A stretch of DNA of 64,000 bases. Source: Nitrososphaerota archaeon. GTDB lineage: Archaea > Thermoproteota > Nitrososphaeria > Nitrososphaerales > Nitrososphaeraceae. The first letter of the stretch is position 1. The number at the start of each line of letters is the position of its first letter. Of this stretch, positions 51,492 to 61,103 are shown piece after piece. Position numbers and translations under genes: made by a program. The stretch is from contig VBPX01000032.1 of NCBI GenBank assembly GCA_005877075.1, positions 22,480 to 86,479 of the forward strand, given 5' to 3'. The notes under the pieces were generated by a model. The model did not search any database and was not told the DNA's origin. It was given only the letters and a program-made list of their open reading frames with translations.

Positions 51492-53069
51492 TCAAACTTG
51501 CAAAAGTGAAAGAACTCTTTTTGGGATTTCATCAAGTTGGCTTACAACCAAAATCTTTTCATACTCTAGATATTTTAAATTTAAACCAATATTAATGGCA
51601 TTATTTACATTTTTTCCAACACCCACAGCAACCATATGAATTCCATTCATCTTGTAAGTTTTGATTGTAGAACGAACTGCGTGATAATCAGAAGGTTCAC
51701 CATCAGTTAAAGTTATCATTATATCAGGTTTGTATATCTTCATCAATGGTAACAATAAATTATAAATTTCTGCAAGTGGCGTTCCTCCGCTAGCCTTTAT
51801 CTGAACCAAGTTCCGCGCATTTATCGAGGTCCATTTAACTTCTGGATGTTTGATTACCCAACATGTAACTTTATTATTTTTTGTACTAAATGCGTATGCA
51901 GAAAATTTTACGTCCAAAAATTTCAAAGCTTCGCAAAGTGCAACGGTCGCCTTTTTATACTCCAGTTCATATTCATCTATGCTACTAGAGTGATCTAATA
52001 ACAATGCAATTTTCGTGTTTATGGAAAGTTTAAAATCCGTGAGGAATGGTTTTGCTTGTGATTCTATTATTGATTCTATATCTAACTCATCGCCAGTGAT
52101 TTCATGTATTTCTCTCCATCCTCTTTTCCAAGATCTGATAGCTGATTTTAACTTTGTAATCAAGTCATTATCGTAAATTATGCTTTCATCTAAATCTACA
52201 TTATCTGGAACGGCTAATCCAAATTGTTCCATGGTTGAGTAACCCTTGATATCTGTTTTTTTACTTTCCTTTACAAGGCTTTGATATTCTCTTATAATCT
52301 GGTCACCTTCCAAAATGTCATTTGAGAATTTTTCATTTTCTTTATTTCGAATTTTTATAACTCTTTCTATTTCTTTTATTAAATTTTTTTGTGTCATTGA
52401 CAATCCGATCTTGCTTCTAAGAGTAACAATCGGAACAGTAAAAAGAGAATCAATTTGAAGAATTTTGATTATTTTAGGAACTTGATGCTCTATCCACTCA
52501 GTTTTGTGATTTTTTTCAATAGCTTCATTGATCAACTCTCTAGCAAAGGTAACTGCATCGCGAATTCGATCTGATTCTGAACCAAATAATTCTCCCTTCA
52601 CATAACCAGTAATAAGGTATTGTGAGAAGGCTTCTACAATCTTGTGCTTTCCATATAGTGAATTCAACAAAGGCCGTGATAACCATGATATTCCTTCATT
52701 AAATATTACTTCATTTTCCATACCTCTCCATTCTCTTAATCCTAAAATCTCAATCCTCTTCAATTCTATGGAATTCAAAATATATCCGAATGCATGATCA
52801 CTGCTCAGTGCTTTTGTTGAAAATGCTAGTTTCATCGATTCATACCATAAAGAGACACGCCATTGCCGGTATTTTTGAAATTCTGTTCCGCTATAATATC
52901 TTAATGAAGGTATAGAAATAGTACTTTTTTCCAAATTTGTAGATGGTGGTTTATCTTCTATCAACAATATGATTGCCTTGTTATTTCCAGACCATCTTCT
53001 TGAAAGAAACGTTCCTAAATTTATTAGTATATCATTTCGAATTGTAAAATTTTGGAAAGAAAAGGACAT
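51492..53069 (-). CDS. VWA domain protein (CbbO/NorD-like)
   Basis: MIDAS: ALLLDHSSSID, SGGTPLAE, TLTDGEPSD. Confidence 0.85.
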   Translation of the reverse strand: MSFSFQNFTIRNDILINLGTFLSRRWSGNNKAIILLIEDKPPSTNLEKSTISIPSLRYYSGTEFQKYRQWRVSLWYESMKLAFSTKALSSDHAFGYILNSIELKRIEILGLREWRGMENEVIFNEGISWLSRPLLNSLYGKHKIVEAFSQYLITGYVKGELFGSESDRIRDAVTFARELINEAIEKNHKTEWIEHQVPKIIKILQIDSLFTVPIVTLRSKIGLSMTQKNLIKEIERVIKIRNKENEKFSNDILEGDQIIREYQSLVKESKKTDIKGYSTMEQFGLAVPDNVDLDESIIYDNDLITKLKSAIRSWKRGWREIHEITGDELDIESIIESQAKPFLTDFKLSINTKIALLLDHSSSIDEYELEYKKATVALCEALKFLDVKFSAYAFSTKNNKVTCWVIKHPEVKWTSINARNLVQIKASGGTPLAEIYNLLLPLMKIYKPDIMITLTDGEPSDYHAVRSTIKTYKMNGIHMVAVGVGKNVNNAINIGLNLKYLEYEKILVVSQLDEIPKRVLSLLQV

Positions 53070-53073
53070 CTTA

Positions 53074-53883
53074 TTATCCGAAAATGGAAGTAATCATATC
53101 CATTACCTTTCTATATTCCACCTCTCCCCACTGATCGTAAACATTGGCGTAGACCACTTCGGCAGCTTTCTTAGGCGATACTGAATTTCTTAGCAATTTT
53201 GCGAATGCTATTGATTCTCTTATGCTGGGACTATAGTAAAGCTCTTCTAAAGACGCAGCTTCCCTTAAACTATTTGCTAACTTTAGTGCGTTTTGCATCT
53301 CGGTTTCATTTGAAGCATCAATATTTACATGGCGCTTTATTATCTGCATTTCAATTTCTTTTGGCGGATACTCAAGCCTTATTCTTACTGGAAATCTACT
53401 CAATAATTGTGGAGGTAATTCTTTGGTTCCTTCATGAGAAAGTGGGTTGATTGTAGCAAATACAAACCAGTTACCTGAGGCTTTTATTACTTGACCCTCG
53501 GCTTCCTTCAGTACAATCTGCCGTCTATCATCAAGTGCTTCATCTAGACGTAAAAGTACATCGGCTTCTGCTGCATTAAGCTCATCCAAATAAAGAATCC
53601 CGCCATCTCTCATAGATTTAATCAAAATACCCTCCACAAATGTAACTTCTCCTTGATTCAAGGTTTTTGTTCCAACTAAATGCGATTCACGTGTTCTTAA
53701 ACTGAAGTTAATCGAATAAAGCATTTTTCCCATTTCGGAAGCAAATTTCCTAACTAGGCTAGTTTTACCCGTCCCTTTTGGTCCTATTATAAGTACAAAA
53801 AGTGAAGAATCATATGCTTTTTTTATTACGTTAAATGAATTATTCCAATCAAAATAATTTGAGTCGGAAATTTCTGTCGTCAT
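53074..53883 (-). CDS. MoxR/CbbQ-type AAA+ ATPase
   Basis: IGPKGTGKTSLVRKFA, GGILYLDELNAAEADVL, FVFATINP, LLSRFPVRIRL. Confidence 0.9.
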   Translation of the reverse strand: MTTEISDSNYFDWNNSFNVIKKAYDSSLFVLIIGPKGTGKTSLVRKFASEMGKMLYSINFSLRTRESHLVGTKTLNQGEVTFVEGILIKSMRDGGILYLDELNAAEADVLLRLDEALDDRRQIVLKEAEGQVIKASGNWFVFATINPLSHEGTKELPPQLLSRFPVRIRLEYPPKEIEMQIIKRHVNIDASNETEMQNALKLANSLREAASLEELYYSPSIRESIAFAKLLRNSVSPKKAAEVVYANVYDQWGEVEYRKVMDMITSIFG

Positions 53884-53930
53884 TCATTATCTATTTTTAG
53901 AACATGTAAATAAAAACTAATGGTTGAAAT

Positions 53931-55277
53931 TCATCTAGATCTTAATGTCAATTTTTTGTCATTTAAATAATCGGTGATGAGAATCTTGTCTATTTCGGCC
54001 GGATTGATGTAATAAGATCTACCCTTGACAAATTTTTCCAATTCATTTACATAACTCAACAGTGAGTCTTCTTCGCTAACCATAATTGTATCAATTTCTA
54101 TCCCAGATTTATGACATTTTTTTGCTTCTAATATCGTTTTTTCACCGATATATTGATCAACCTGTCTATACCTATAACAAAGATAAACGATTTTCCCTGA
54201 TTTAGTATCAAGCGATAATTCCTGTTTTTCCTTTATTGAATCCAGCGCCTGTTTTTCTGGAACATAAAATTGGGAATAAGGTCTTTCACCTAAAATTTTA
54301 TTTCGTTCTTCTTCTGTGTCAATGAAACAGGCACTTGGATGACCATCTGTTACTAGAACAATTTTTTTATTGGCGGTAGTTTCATTTTTAAGAATTTTTT
54401 TTGCTAATCTAAAAGCCGCTTGGTAATTTGTGTAGTGCAGAAAACCTACGCCAGATTCAAATGTTTTCAAATACGGGATATCATAGGGTGACACCTTCGA
54501 AGCTAATGCTCCAAAACCTACTATGTAAATTGAGTCTGAAGGAAAAAATTTTTGATTCAACAAAAACAAACTCCATAATGCCTTTTTTGCTGCTTCAATT
54601 CTACTCATATCTCCAAACATAGTGGAATATTTCATCGTAGAACTCAAATCTATGCAATAAACAACAGCAACACTTACGTCTTTCTTCGTTTCATATACTT
54701 CCAAATCATCCGGTTGTAAGTCAATTGGTAATTGAAGTGATGATTTGGAACCGGATCTTCTCTCAATGGCATTTAATAATGATCTTGGAACATTAATTAA
54801 TCTTAAATCATCTCCTGGTTCGTATTTTTTTGAAGTGTCTAAATTTAAAGACCCAGTCCCACTAAATGTTGTCTCATGCAATCCAATAGGCCCCTTGTTT
54901 AGTGCTCTAATTACATCCTGTAATAACTTGCTGCCTACTGCAAAAAAGCCCTTTTTGCTTAACCATTTTCTTGAATCCTTAATGTATCCTGATTCCTGTA
55001 ATTGAACGATTATTGAAGAGGCACCACTGAAGGGCTTGGATTCATCTGACTGCCCTTGATCATTTTCTTTTTCTTTTTTTAAATTCTGTAATTCTTGTTC
55101 AATTTCTTCAAGTTTAGGTTGATCTTCCTTTAGAATTTCACGACCTAAGATATTAAGAAAATCCTGGAGTAAATTTTTCGGGATTCCTTTTGTTGGTGAC
55201 CTATCTTCTTTTTTTTCGGTAAAATCTACAATACCATGATACGTAAATTTCTTAATATTGTTACTGTGTGTAGACAT
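53931..55277 (-). CDS. VWA domain protein (Mg-chelatase D-like C-terminal domain)
   Basis: VVYCIDLSSTMKYS, YTNYQAAFRLAKK, VLVTDGHPSA. Confidence 0.82.
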   Translation of the reverse strand: MSTHSNNIKKFTYHGIVDFTEKKEDRSPTKGIPKNLLQDFLNILGREILKEDQPKLEEIEQELQNLKKEKENDQGQSDESKPFSGASSIIVQLQESGYIKDSRKWLSKKGFFAVGSKLLQDVIRALNKGPIGLHETTFSGTGSLNLDTSKKYEPGDDLRLINVPRSLLNAIERRSGSKSSLQLPIDLQPDDLEVYETKKDVSVAVVYCIDLSSTMKYSTMFGDMSRIEAAKKALWSLFLLNQKFFPSDSIYIVGFGALASKVSPYDIPYLKTFESGVGFLHYTNYQAAFRLAKKILKNETTANKKIVLVTDGHPSACFIDTEEERNKILGERPYSQFYVPEKQALDSIKEKQELSLDTKSGKIVYLCYRYRQVDQYIGEKTILEAKKCHKSGIEIDTIMVSEEDSLLSYVNELEKFVKGRSYYINPAEIDKILITDYLNDKKLTLRSR

Positions 55278-56907
55278 AGTTTCCGTCCTTTCTACCTAGT
55301 ATAGGCGGATCAGTAAATCTGAGACCTTCTAGAACTAATTCAGTTACTGACGCAAGGACCTCAGGATCATCCATTTCGTTAGAATAAACATTATCTAGTC
55401 CAATCTCTTTTAATCTTTCTTCAAAATGGTTTTGATCTTTTATAATGTTATTTATAACAATGTCCATGATTTCCTTTAATGAATTGAATTTATTAATTTG
55501 TGACTGATAACTTTTAGAATTGTTCTTAGTACCTGTCATGTCTTGGGAAACAAAGAAAGTTTTATTTATTTTAAATTCGTTTTTTAAATTTATTAATTTA
55601 TCCAGGGGAACATCGATAATATATACAGCGCAGGTTTTCTTAATTGCATCTGATATTATACTATCAAGAATATTCATTCTATTTTCATAGCTATCATCTA
55701 TTTCTGACAATTCAAATTTTGCAGTTTGGTGAATACAATAAATGTCACTAAAGCGCGGAACAGCTTTTATATCATTAATGATGCTTCTTACCCTTTCTGC
55801 TTCTGAGATCAATAGTTCTAATGAATGTATTGACATTCTTACACTCACCCCCTTTTCGTGGTTTACTTCAGGGTGGTCACGTGCAATTCTTGTAATTTCG
55901 GCTATAGCTCTTAGAACAAAAATTGGCAATTGCACGTTTTCAGGAGTAGAAATATTTGCCTCTTGGATCATTATCATCATTTCGTCATAAACGTTTTTTG
56001 GATACCTGGTGATAACATGGCTCTTTAACCTATCGTAGAGTGGTTCTATTATCTTACCTGAGTGTGTATAGTCTATTGGGTTTGCCGTCGATATTATCCT
56101 TGTGTCTGGCTTGAATATTACCGGATATGAACCAGTGGTGTAAATTCCCTCTTGCAAGACACTTAATAGCGCTACTTGTTTTCTTGGATCAAGTACAGGC
56201 AATTCGTCAATACAAAATACGCCATGTCTCGCCAAGAGAAGCTGACCTGGCGAATATGATTCCATATTGTATATCTCAACTCCTCTCTTTGCTATTTTTA
56301 TGGCATCTATCTGCCCGACCAGATCTTTTACTGATATATCCGGGGTCGCAAGTAAGTACCTGAAACGGCTATATCCATCAAGCCAAACAATCTTAGTATC
56401 AAGTCTGTTATTTCTTATCTTGTCCTCAGTCTCTGTAGAGACAAAAAATTCTGGCTTGGAGCGAATTATTTCCTTATCAGTTAACAACGAAACTAATTGC
56501 TTTTCTGGAATTGAAGTTGGAATATCATTTGTAATAGTTCCTTCTACTACTGGTATAGGAGAAAGTAAATTCTTAGCTATTGTTTCGGCGATCTTTGTTT
56601 TTGCCTGTCCGATTTGACCTATAAGTAATATATCATGGGAAGATAATATTGCTCTATTAAGTGATGGTACTATATCATCATCATAACCAATGATACCTGA
56701 ATACGGAAACTCTTGCTTTTTCAATTTCATAATTAAATTTCCACGAAGTTGATCATTAACAGATACATGTTTGTAATTGATTGATAGCAATTTTTCAAGT
56801 GTCTTTATATCAGCATAATTTTCAGGTAAGCCTGGGATTGTTTCCAGATAATTGGCCTTTGAACTGTAACTCTTATGAACAAAATCCTTAAAATTTTCAG
56901 AAATCAA
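55261..56907 (-). CDS. AAA+ ATPase (Mg-chelatase I-like)
   Basis: ILLIGQIGQAKTKIAETIA, RHGVFCIDELPVLDPRKQVALLSVLQEG, RIISTANPID. Confidence 0.88.
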   Translation of the reverse strand: MISENFKDFVHKSYSSKANYLETIPGLPENYADIKTLEKLLSINYKHVSVNDQLRGNLIMKLKKQEFPYSGIIGYDDDIVPSLNRAILSSHDILLIGQIGQAKTKIAETIAKNLLSPIPVVEGTITNDIPTSIPEKQLVSLLTDKEIIRSKPEFFVSTETEDKIRNNRLDTKIVWLDGYSRFRYLLATPDISVKDLVGQIDAIKIAKRGVEIYNMESYSPGQLLLARHGVFCIDELPVLDPRKQVALLSVLQEGIYTTGSYPVIFKPDTRIISTANPIDYTHSGKIIEPLYDRLKSHVITRYPKNVYDEMMIMIQEANISTPENVQLPIFVLRAIAEITRIARDHPEVNHEKGVSVRMSIHSLELLISEAERVRSIINDIKAVPRFSDIYCIHQTAKFELSEIDDSYENRMNILDSIISDAIKKTCAVYIIDVPLDKLINLKNEFKINKTFFVSQDMTGTKNNSKSYQSQINKFNSLKEIMDIVINNIIKDQNHFEERLKEIGLDNVYSNEMDDPEVLASVTELVLEGLRFTDPPILGRKDGNYVYTQ

Positions 56908-57047
56908 TTATTCATTCATCTCGTCCAATCAACAAATTTAAAGGTTTCAAGCATATTTTTGATTTCAGCGTAATAGTTTGATTCATTTTTTTTATTATGG
57001 TTGTTCTCTGTCAGCATGGTTTTTATTTCGGAAAATGATGGACGAAT

Positions 57048-57626
57048 ATGTTGTCGATATCCGAGTACAGGCATATCTTAAGAATTGCAGGCAAAGATAT
57101 AGAGGGCAGTAAAAAAATCATAATCGCCCTAAGTCAGATTAAGGGTTTGGGATATAATTTGTCTCAAGTAATTTTACAATCATTGAATATCAATTCAGAC
57201 ATGAGAATAGGCCTTTTGACCGAAAAAGAGGTGAGCGATATTGAATCTGCAGTAAAAAATCCCTCTTTGATTGGAATTCCAAATTGGTATCTTAATAGGC
57301 GAAAAGACAATGATACAGGTACAGATAAACATCTGTTAACATCTGATCTTGATTTTACAATTTCAAATGACATAGAAAGAGAAAAAACTGTCTTTAGTTG
57401 GAGAGGCTATAGACATATGTTTGGCCTTAGAGTTAGAGGTCAATGCACAAGAACTACTGGAAGAAAAGGTGGTGCAGTTGGAGTCAAAAAGACTGCAATC
57501 AGACCAGCAGCTGGTGGAGGCGAAGCAAAAGAAGCCGGTACAACTGCATCCGCAACCGAATCTGCCGCCCCTGATACTTCTGCCGCAAAAACAGCCGCAC
57601 CTAAACCTTCAGAAACTAAAGAATAG
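57048..57626 (+). CDS. rpsM: 30S ribosomal protein S13 with Ala/Pro/Thr-rich C-terminal extension
   Basis: YRHILRIAGKDIEGSKKI, WRGYRHMFGLRVRGQCTRTTGRKGG. Confidence 0.96.
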   Translation: MLSISEYRHILRIAGKDIEGSKKIIIALSQIKGLGYNLSQVILQSLNINSDMRIGLLTEKEVSDIESAVKNPSLIGIPNWYLNRRKDNDTGTDKHLLTSDLDFTISNDIEREKTVFSWRGYRHMFGLRVRGQCTRTTGRKGGAVGVKKTAIRPAAGGGEAKEAGTTASATESAAPDTSAAKTAAPKPSETKE

Positions 57627-57636
57627 TGAGGATAGA

Positions 57637-58140
57637 ATGGGCGATCCGAGAAAATTAAGAAAAAGTTTCAGAAGACGAAGAAGAATTTGGAATTCTGACC
57701 AACTAAGTTCAGAACTATATATAATTGGATGTTATGGACTTAGAAATAAAAGAGAATTATGGAAGGCTCAAACAAAAGTAGCAAATTTTAGAAATCAAGC
57801 AAGAACATTGCTTGCACTGACATTGGAAGACAGACAAGAAAAGGAAACGCTTCTTTTGTCGTTCTTGAATAGACTGGGCTTAACCACGACTTCCTCTTTA
57901 GATGATATTTTGAATTTGAAGATTGAGGACATACTTGAAAGAAGACTGCAAACAATAGTGATGAGAAAAATGGGTATTAAATCCCCGTCACAGGCAAGGC
58001 AGGTAGTGGTTCATGGTCATGTATCAATTGGAAATAGAAAAGTGAATTTGCCGGGGTACTTGGTTAAAAAAGAGGATGAAAATAAGATTTTAGTACATAT
58101 ACAAGTTCCTGCTAAAACTACTGAAGTACCAGCCAGTTAA
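57637..58140 (+). CDS. rpsD: 30S ribosomal protein S4
   Basis: MGDPRKLRKSFRRRRRIWNSDQLSSELYIIGCYGLRNKRELW, ARQVVVHGHVSIGNRKVNLPGYLV; ATG at 57637 (ORF-track start 57421 is a frame extension into rpsM). Confidence 0.95.
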   Translation: MGDPRKLRKSFRRRRRIWNSDQLSSELYIIGCYGLRNKRELWKAQTKVANFRNQARTLLALTLEDRQEKETLLLSFLNRLGLTTTSSLDDILNLKIEDILERRLQTIVMRKMGIKSPSQARQVVVHGHVSIGNRKVNLPGYLVKKEDENKILVHIQVPAKTTEVPAS

Positions 58141-58157
58141 TAAGACATAAATCTAAT

Positions 58158-59141
58158 TCAAGAATTACCAATAGATATCTCATCTACAATATCTATGGTA
58201 TCTATTTTTCCGTCCGAATCCATATCAAAACCCTGGACAACAAGAGCCCACTCGTTGTTTTGACTGAATTTTTTTAATATTTCATTTCCGTGGTTTGTTA
58301 AAGCAATTATAGCTGATTTAGTACCTGCTGATCGCACTCCTGCAATTATTATAATATTTACCTTTTCAGAGAATGGATTCTTAATTTTTGCGATTAGTCC
58401 GTGGTTGTCAAGAGTGTGAGTTTTTCCATGGGGAGCTATTAATCCAGACCAGAAATTGGTCTCATCAAATCTTATTGGTAAATATCTGTTGAATTCTGAT
58501 GTAATGATGTTTGTTCCTGGACCGCCAATTGTTATGATGTTCTCTGTACGTGATATTTTTTCTGATTTCGCATCCACATCTAATTTTACAATAAAATTTT
58601 GAGGAAGACTGCAAAAGCTCCCTAAAAAAAAAGCGAGCTGTACTGCATAATGTCCGTCCCTGGCAGAGGATCTATATGGGCCATGTGGGTCTGGAGCACC
58701 TACAACAATTGTACCATTGAATAACCCATCATCGATAAACTCTCCAAAAAAAGTTTGAACACGGTTGTTAATTTTTCCATTGTTTTGATTTTCAGATTTC
58801 CTTTCACCCCAATTCATTTCTATGCCAAACGCAGCAAATCCAGTTTTGTAGAGCTTTGCTGTACCCCCTCGGACAAATGCTGTTTCAACTTGACTGATTG
58901 CTTTTATCGCGAGTAATTTCTTTATGTAATAATAAGCGCTCTGTTCATATATCTTGAGTTCTTTCGCAATTTGTGCCGGATACATTGGTCTACCAGATAG
59001 TAAATTTACGATTTTCCAGGCAATTGGATTTGACAATATACGCATTTCGCTTGTTTTTTCTAAGATTGAAATTTCCTTTGCAAAAGTATTTTCATTTGAA
59101 GTATAAACTAAATTTTTCTTGCGCATAAAATAATATAACAA
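58158..59141 (-). CDS. HTH-domain protein fused to S-layer-associated-type C-terminal domain with Ca-binding-like motif
   Basis: N-term ILSNPIAWKIVNLLSGRPMYPAQIAKELKIYEQSAYYYIKKL wHTH; C-term GGPGTNIITSEFN...VVQGFDMDSDGKIDTIDIVDE. Confidence 0.75.
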   Translation of the reverse strand: MLYYFMRKKNLVYTSNENTFAKEISILEKTSEMRILSNPIAWKIVNLLSGRPMYPAQIAKELKIYEQSAYYYIKKLLAIKAISQVETAFVRGGTAKLYKTGFAAFGIEMNWGERKSENQNNGKINNRVQTFFGEFIDDGLFNGTIVVGAPDPHGPYRSSARDGHYAVQLAFFLGSFCSLPQNFIVKLDVDAKSEKISRTENIITIGGPGTNIITSEFNRYLPIRFDETNFWSGLIAPHGKTHTLDNHGLIAKIKNPFSEKVNIIIIAGVRSAGTKSAIIALTNHGNEILKKFSQNNEWALVVQGFDMDSDGKIDTIDIVDEISIGNS

Positions 59142-59300
59142 ATAACTATTATATATTAAGATTGTCCGGTGCGTAAAATCGCATACTATACTATCTATTT
59201 TTTGAATTTAAAGTGATAAAGAGCGTTATAATTTTTTTTATAGTGGTAATTTAGGATATTAAAAATTAATTTAAACGAAGTCAAATTGTAGAATAGTGTA

Positions 59301-61064
59301 ATGTGTTCAATCATAGGGTATAAGGGCAATGAACACGCATCTTCTATTCTAATTGAAGGTCTTAAAAAGATGGAATACAGGGGATACGACAGTGTAGGAA
59401 TTGCAACTATAAAATCAGGAAAACTTTTGACGCGGAAAGGAGTAGGCAAAGTTGCAGAAGTTAACAAATCCCTAGGTCTCGATGAGCTACCTGGTAATTT
59501 AGGCATTGGGCATACGAGATGGGCAACGCATGGAGGAATTGTTGATTCTAATGCACATCCGCATCTTGCATGTGACTCTACAATTGCCGTAGTGCACAAT
59601 GGAATAGTAGAAAATTATGATGAACTTAAGGATGAACTAACCAGGTCCGGTCATGTATTCAAGAGTGAGACTGACAGTGAAGTTATCGCTCACCTCTTGG
59701 AAGAATATTTCGAGATTACCCAAGATATTAGATTATCAATGATCTTTACATGTAAGCGATTAACCGGTTCTTTCGCGTTTGTAGCGATATTTAACTCCTC
59801 TACTATGTGTGGCGCCAGATACGACGAACCGCTAATAGTGGGTGTTGGTAACGATGATTATTTTTTATCTAGTGATATTCTAGGATTCTTAAACTATACA
59901 GATCGAGCAATTTTTCTGGATAATCGAGATATAGTTATAATAGATGATAGTGACATCTCTTTTTTTGATTTTAACGGAGATAGAATCTCAAGACGGATAA
60001 CACAAGTTGCTTGGGAATTGGGTGACGCAGATAAAGGGAAATACGCACACCATACATTAAAGGAAATTCACGAACAGCAAAATACTATTGTGAAGAGTAT
60101 GAAACAAAATAAGAAAACCTTAGAAAGATTTTGTGATATCATGACCCGTGCCAAAAATATTTATATCACCGGGAGTGGAACAAGCTATCATTCAGCATTA
60201 CTTGCAAAACAAATTTTTTCAAAATCAAAGATTCATGTGGAGACCATAATGTCAAGTGAATTTCAATATTCATCTGATTTATTGGATGAAAATTCAATTT
60301 TGCTAGCAATATCTCAAAGCGGTGAAACTGCCGATGTAATACAATCTGTAAAATCTGCAAAGGCCATGGGCGCTAAAATTCTTTCAATAGTTAATATTCC
60401 AACTTCATCCCTTGCAAGATTAAGCGATTCTTATCTTGAAGTAAACTGTGGACCTGAAATAGGTGTTGCTGCAACCAAGAGTTTTACGAGCCAACTTGCT
60501 TTACTGTATTACGTAACAGATATTATTGGTAGGAAGTCAAATGGAATTTCAACTAGTAAAGATATGCTGGTTAGGGCCATAAGCGAAGTATTAGAGTTAG
60601 ATTCAAAAATTGAAAGAATTGCAAATCAAATAAAAGGTTCAAGAGATGTGTATATACTTGGTCGTTCTCTCCATTTTCCAGTATGTCTTGAAGGAGCATT
60701 AAAAATCAAGGAATTGTCATATATACATGCTGAAGGAATGGCCGCAGGAGAATTAAAACATGGTCCCCTAGCACTAATAGACAATGGCAGCATAGTAATA
60801 GTCATACATCCAAATGATTCTACATATGTCGATACTTTATCAAACATTCATACCATAAAATCAAGGGGCGCAAAAATAGTTGGTATATCAAATAAGAAAA
60901 ATAGTATTTATGATTACCAAATAACTATTCCCACAATTAGTGAATTTCTTTACCCATTAATTGAAATAATACCATTACAACTTTTAGCTTACTATCTTGC
61001 AATAGGTAACAACGCAAATCCTGATTACCCGCGTAATCTTGCGAAGTCTGTTACGGTAAAATAA
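59301..61064 (+). CDS. glmS: glutamine-fructose-6-phosphate aminotransferase
   Basis: MCSIIGYKGN, GIGHTRWATHG, SQSGETADV, C-term NPDYPRNLAKSVTVK. Confidence 0.97.
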   Translation: MCSIIGYKGNEHASSILIEGLKKMEYRGYDSVGIATIKSGKLLTRKGVGKVAEVNKSLGLDELPGNLGIGHTRWATHGGIVDSNAHPHLACDSTIAVVHNGIVENYDELKDELTRSGHVFKSETDSEVIAHLLEEYFEITQDIRLSMIFTCKRLTGSFAFVAIFNSSTMCGARYDEPLIVGVGNDDYFLSSDILGFLNYTDRAIFLDNRDIVIIDDSDISFFDFNGDRISRRITQVAWELGDADKGKYAHHTLKEIHEQQNTIVKSMKQNKKTLERFCDIMTRAKNIYITGSGTSYHSALLAKQIFSKSKIHVETIMSSEFQYSSDLLDENSILLAISQSGETADVIQSVKSAKAMGAKILSIVNIPTSSLARLSDSYLEVNCGPEIGVAATKSFTSQLALLYYVTDIIGRKSNGISTSKDMLVRAISEVLELDSKIERIANQIKGSRDVYILGRSLHFPVCLEGALKIKELSYIHAEGMAAGELKHGPLALIDNGSIVIVIHPNDSTYVDTLSNIHTIKSRGAKIVGISNKKNSIYDYQITIPTISEFLYPLIEIIPLQLLAYYLAIGNNANPDYPRNLAKSVTVK

Positions 61065-61103
61065 TTTCGACCCTCTTAACTATACATTATTTTGCGATAG
61101 ACA

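Noticed and set aside
51492-56907. possible antiviral defence system (AAA+/VWA)
   Set aside because: No nuclease, effector or mobile-element context; chelatase/MoxR-type remodelling is the simpler reading.
57421-58140. 239-aa ORF spanning rpsM 3' end and rpsD
   Set aside because: First 72 codons are an alternate frame of rpsM; rpsD starts at 57637 with the conserved MGDPRKLRKSFRRRRRIW.
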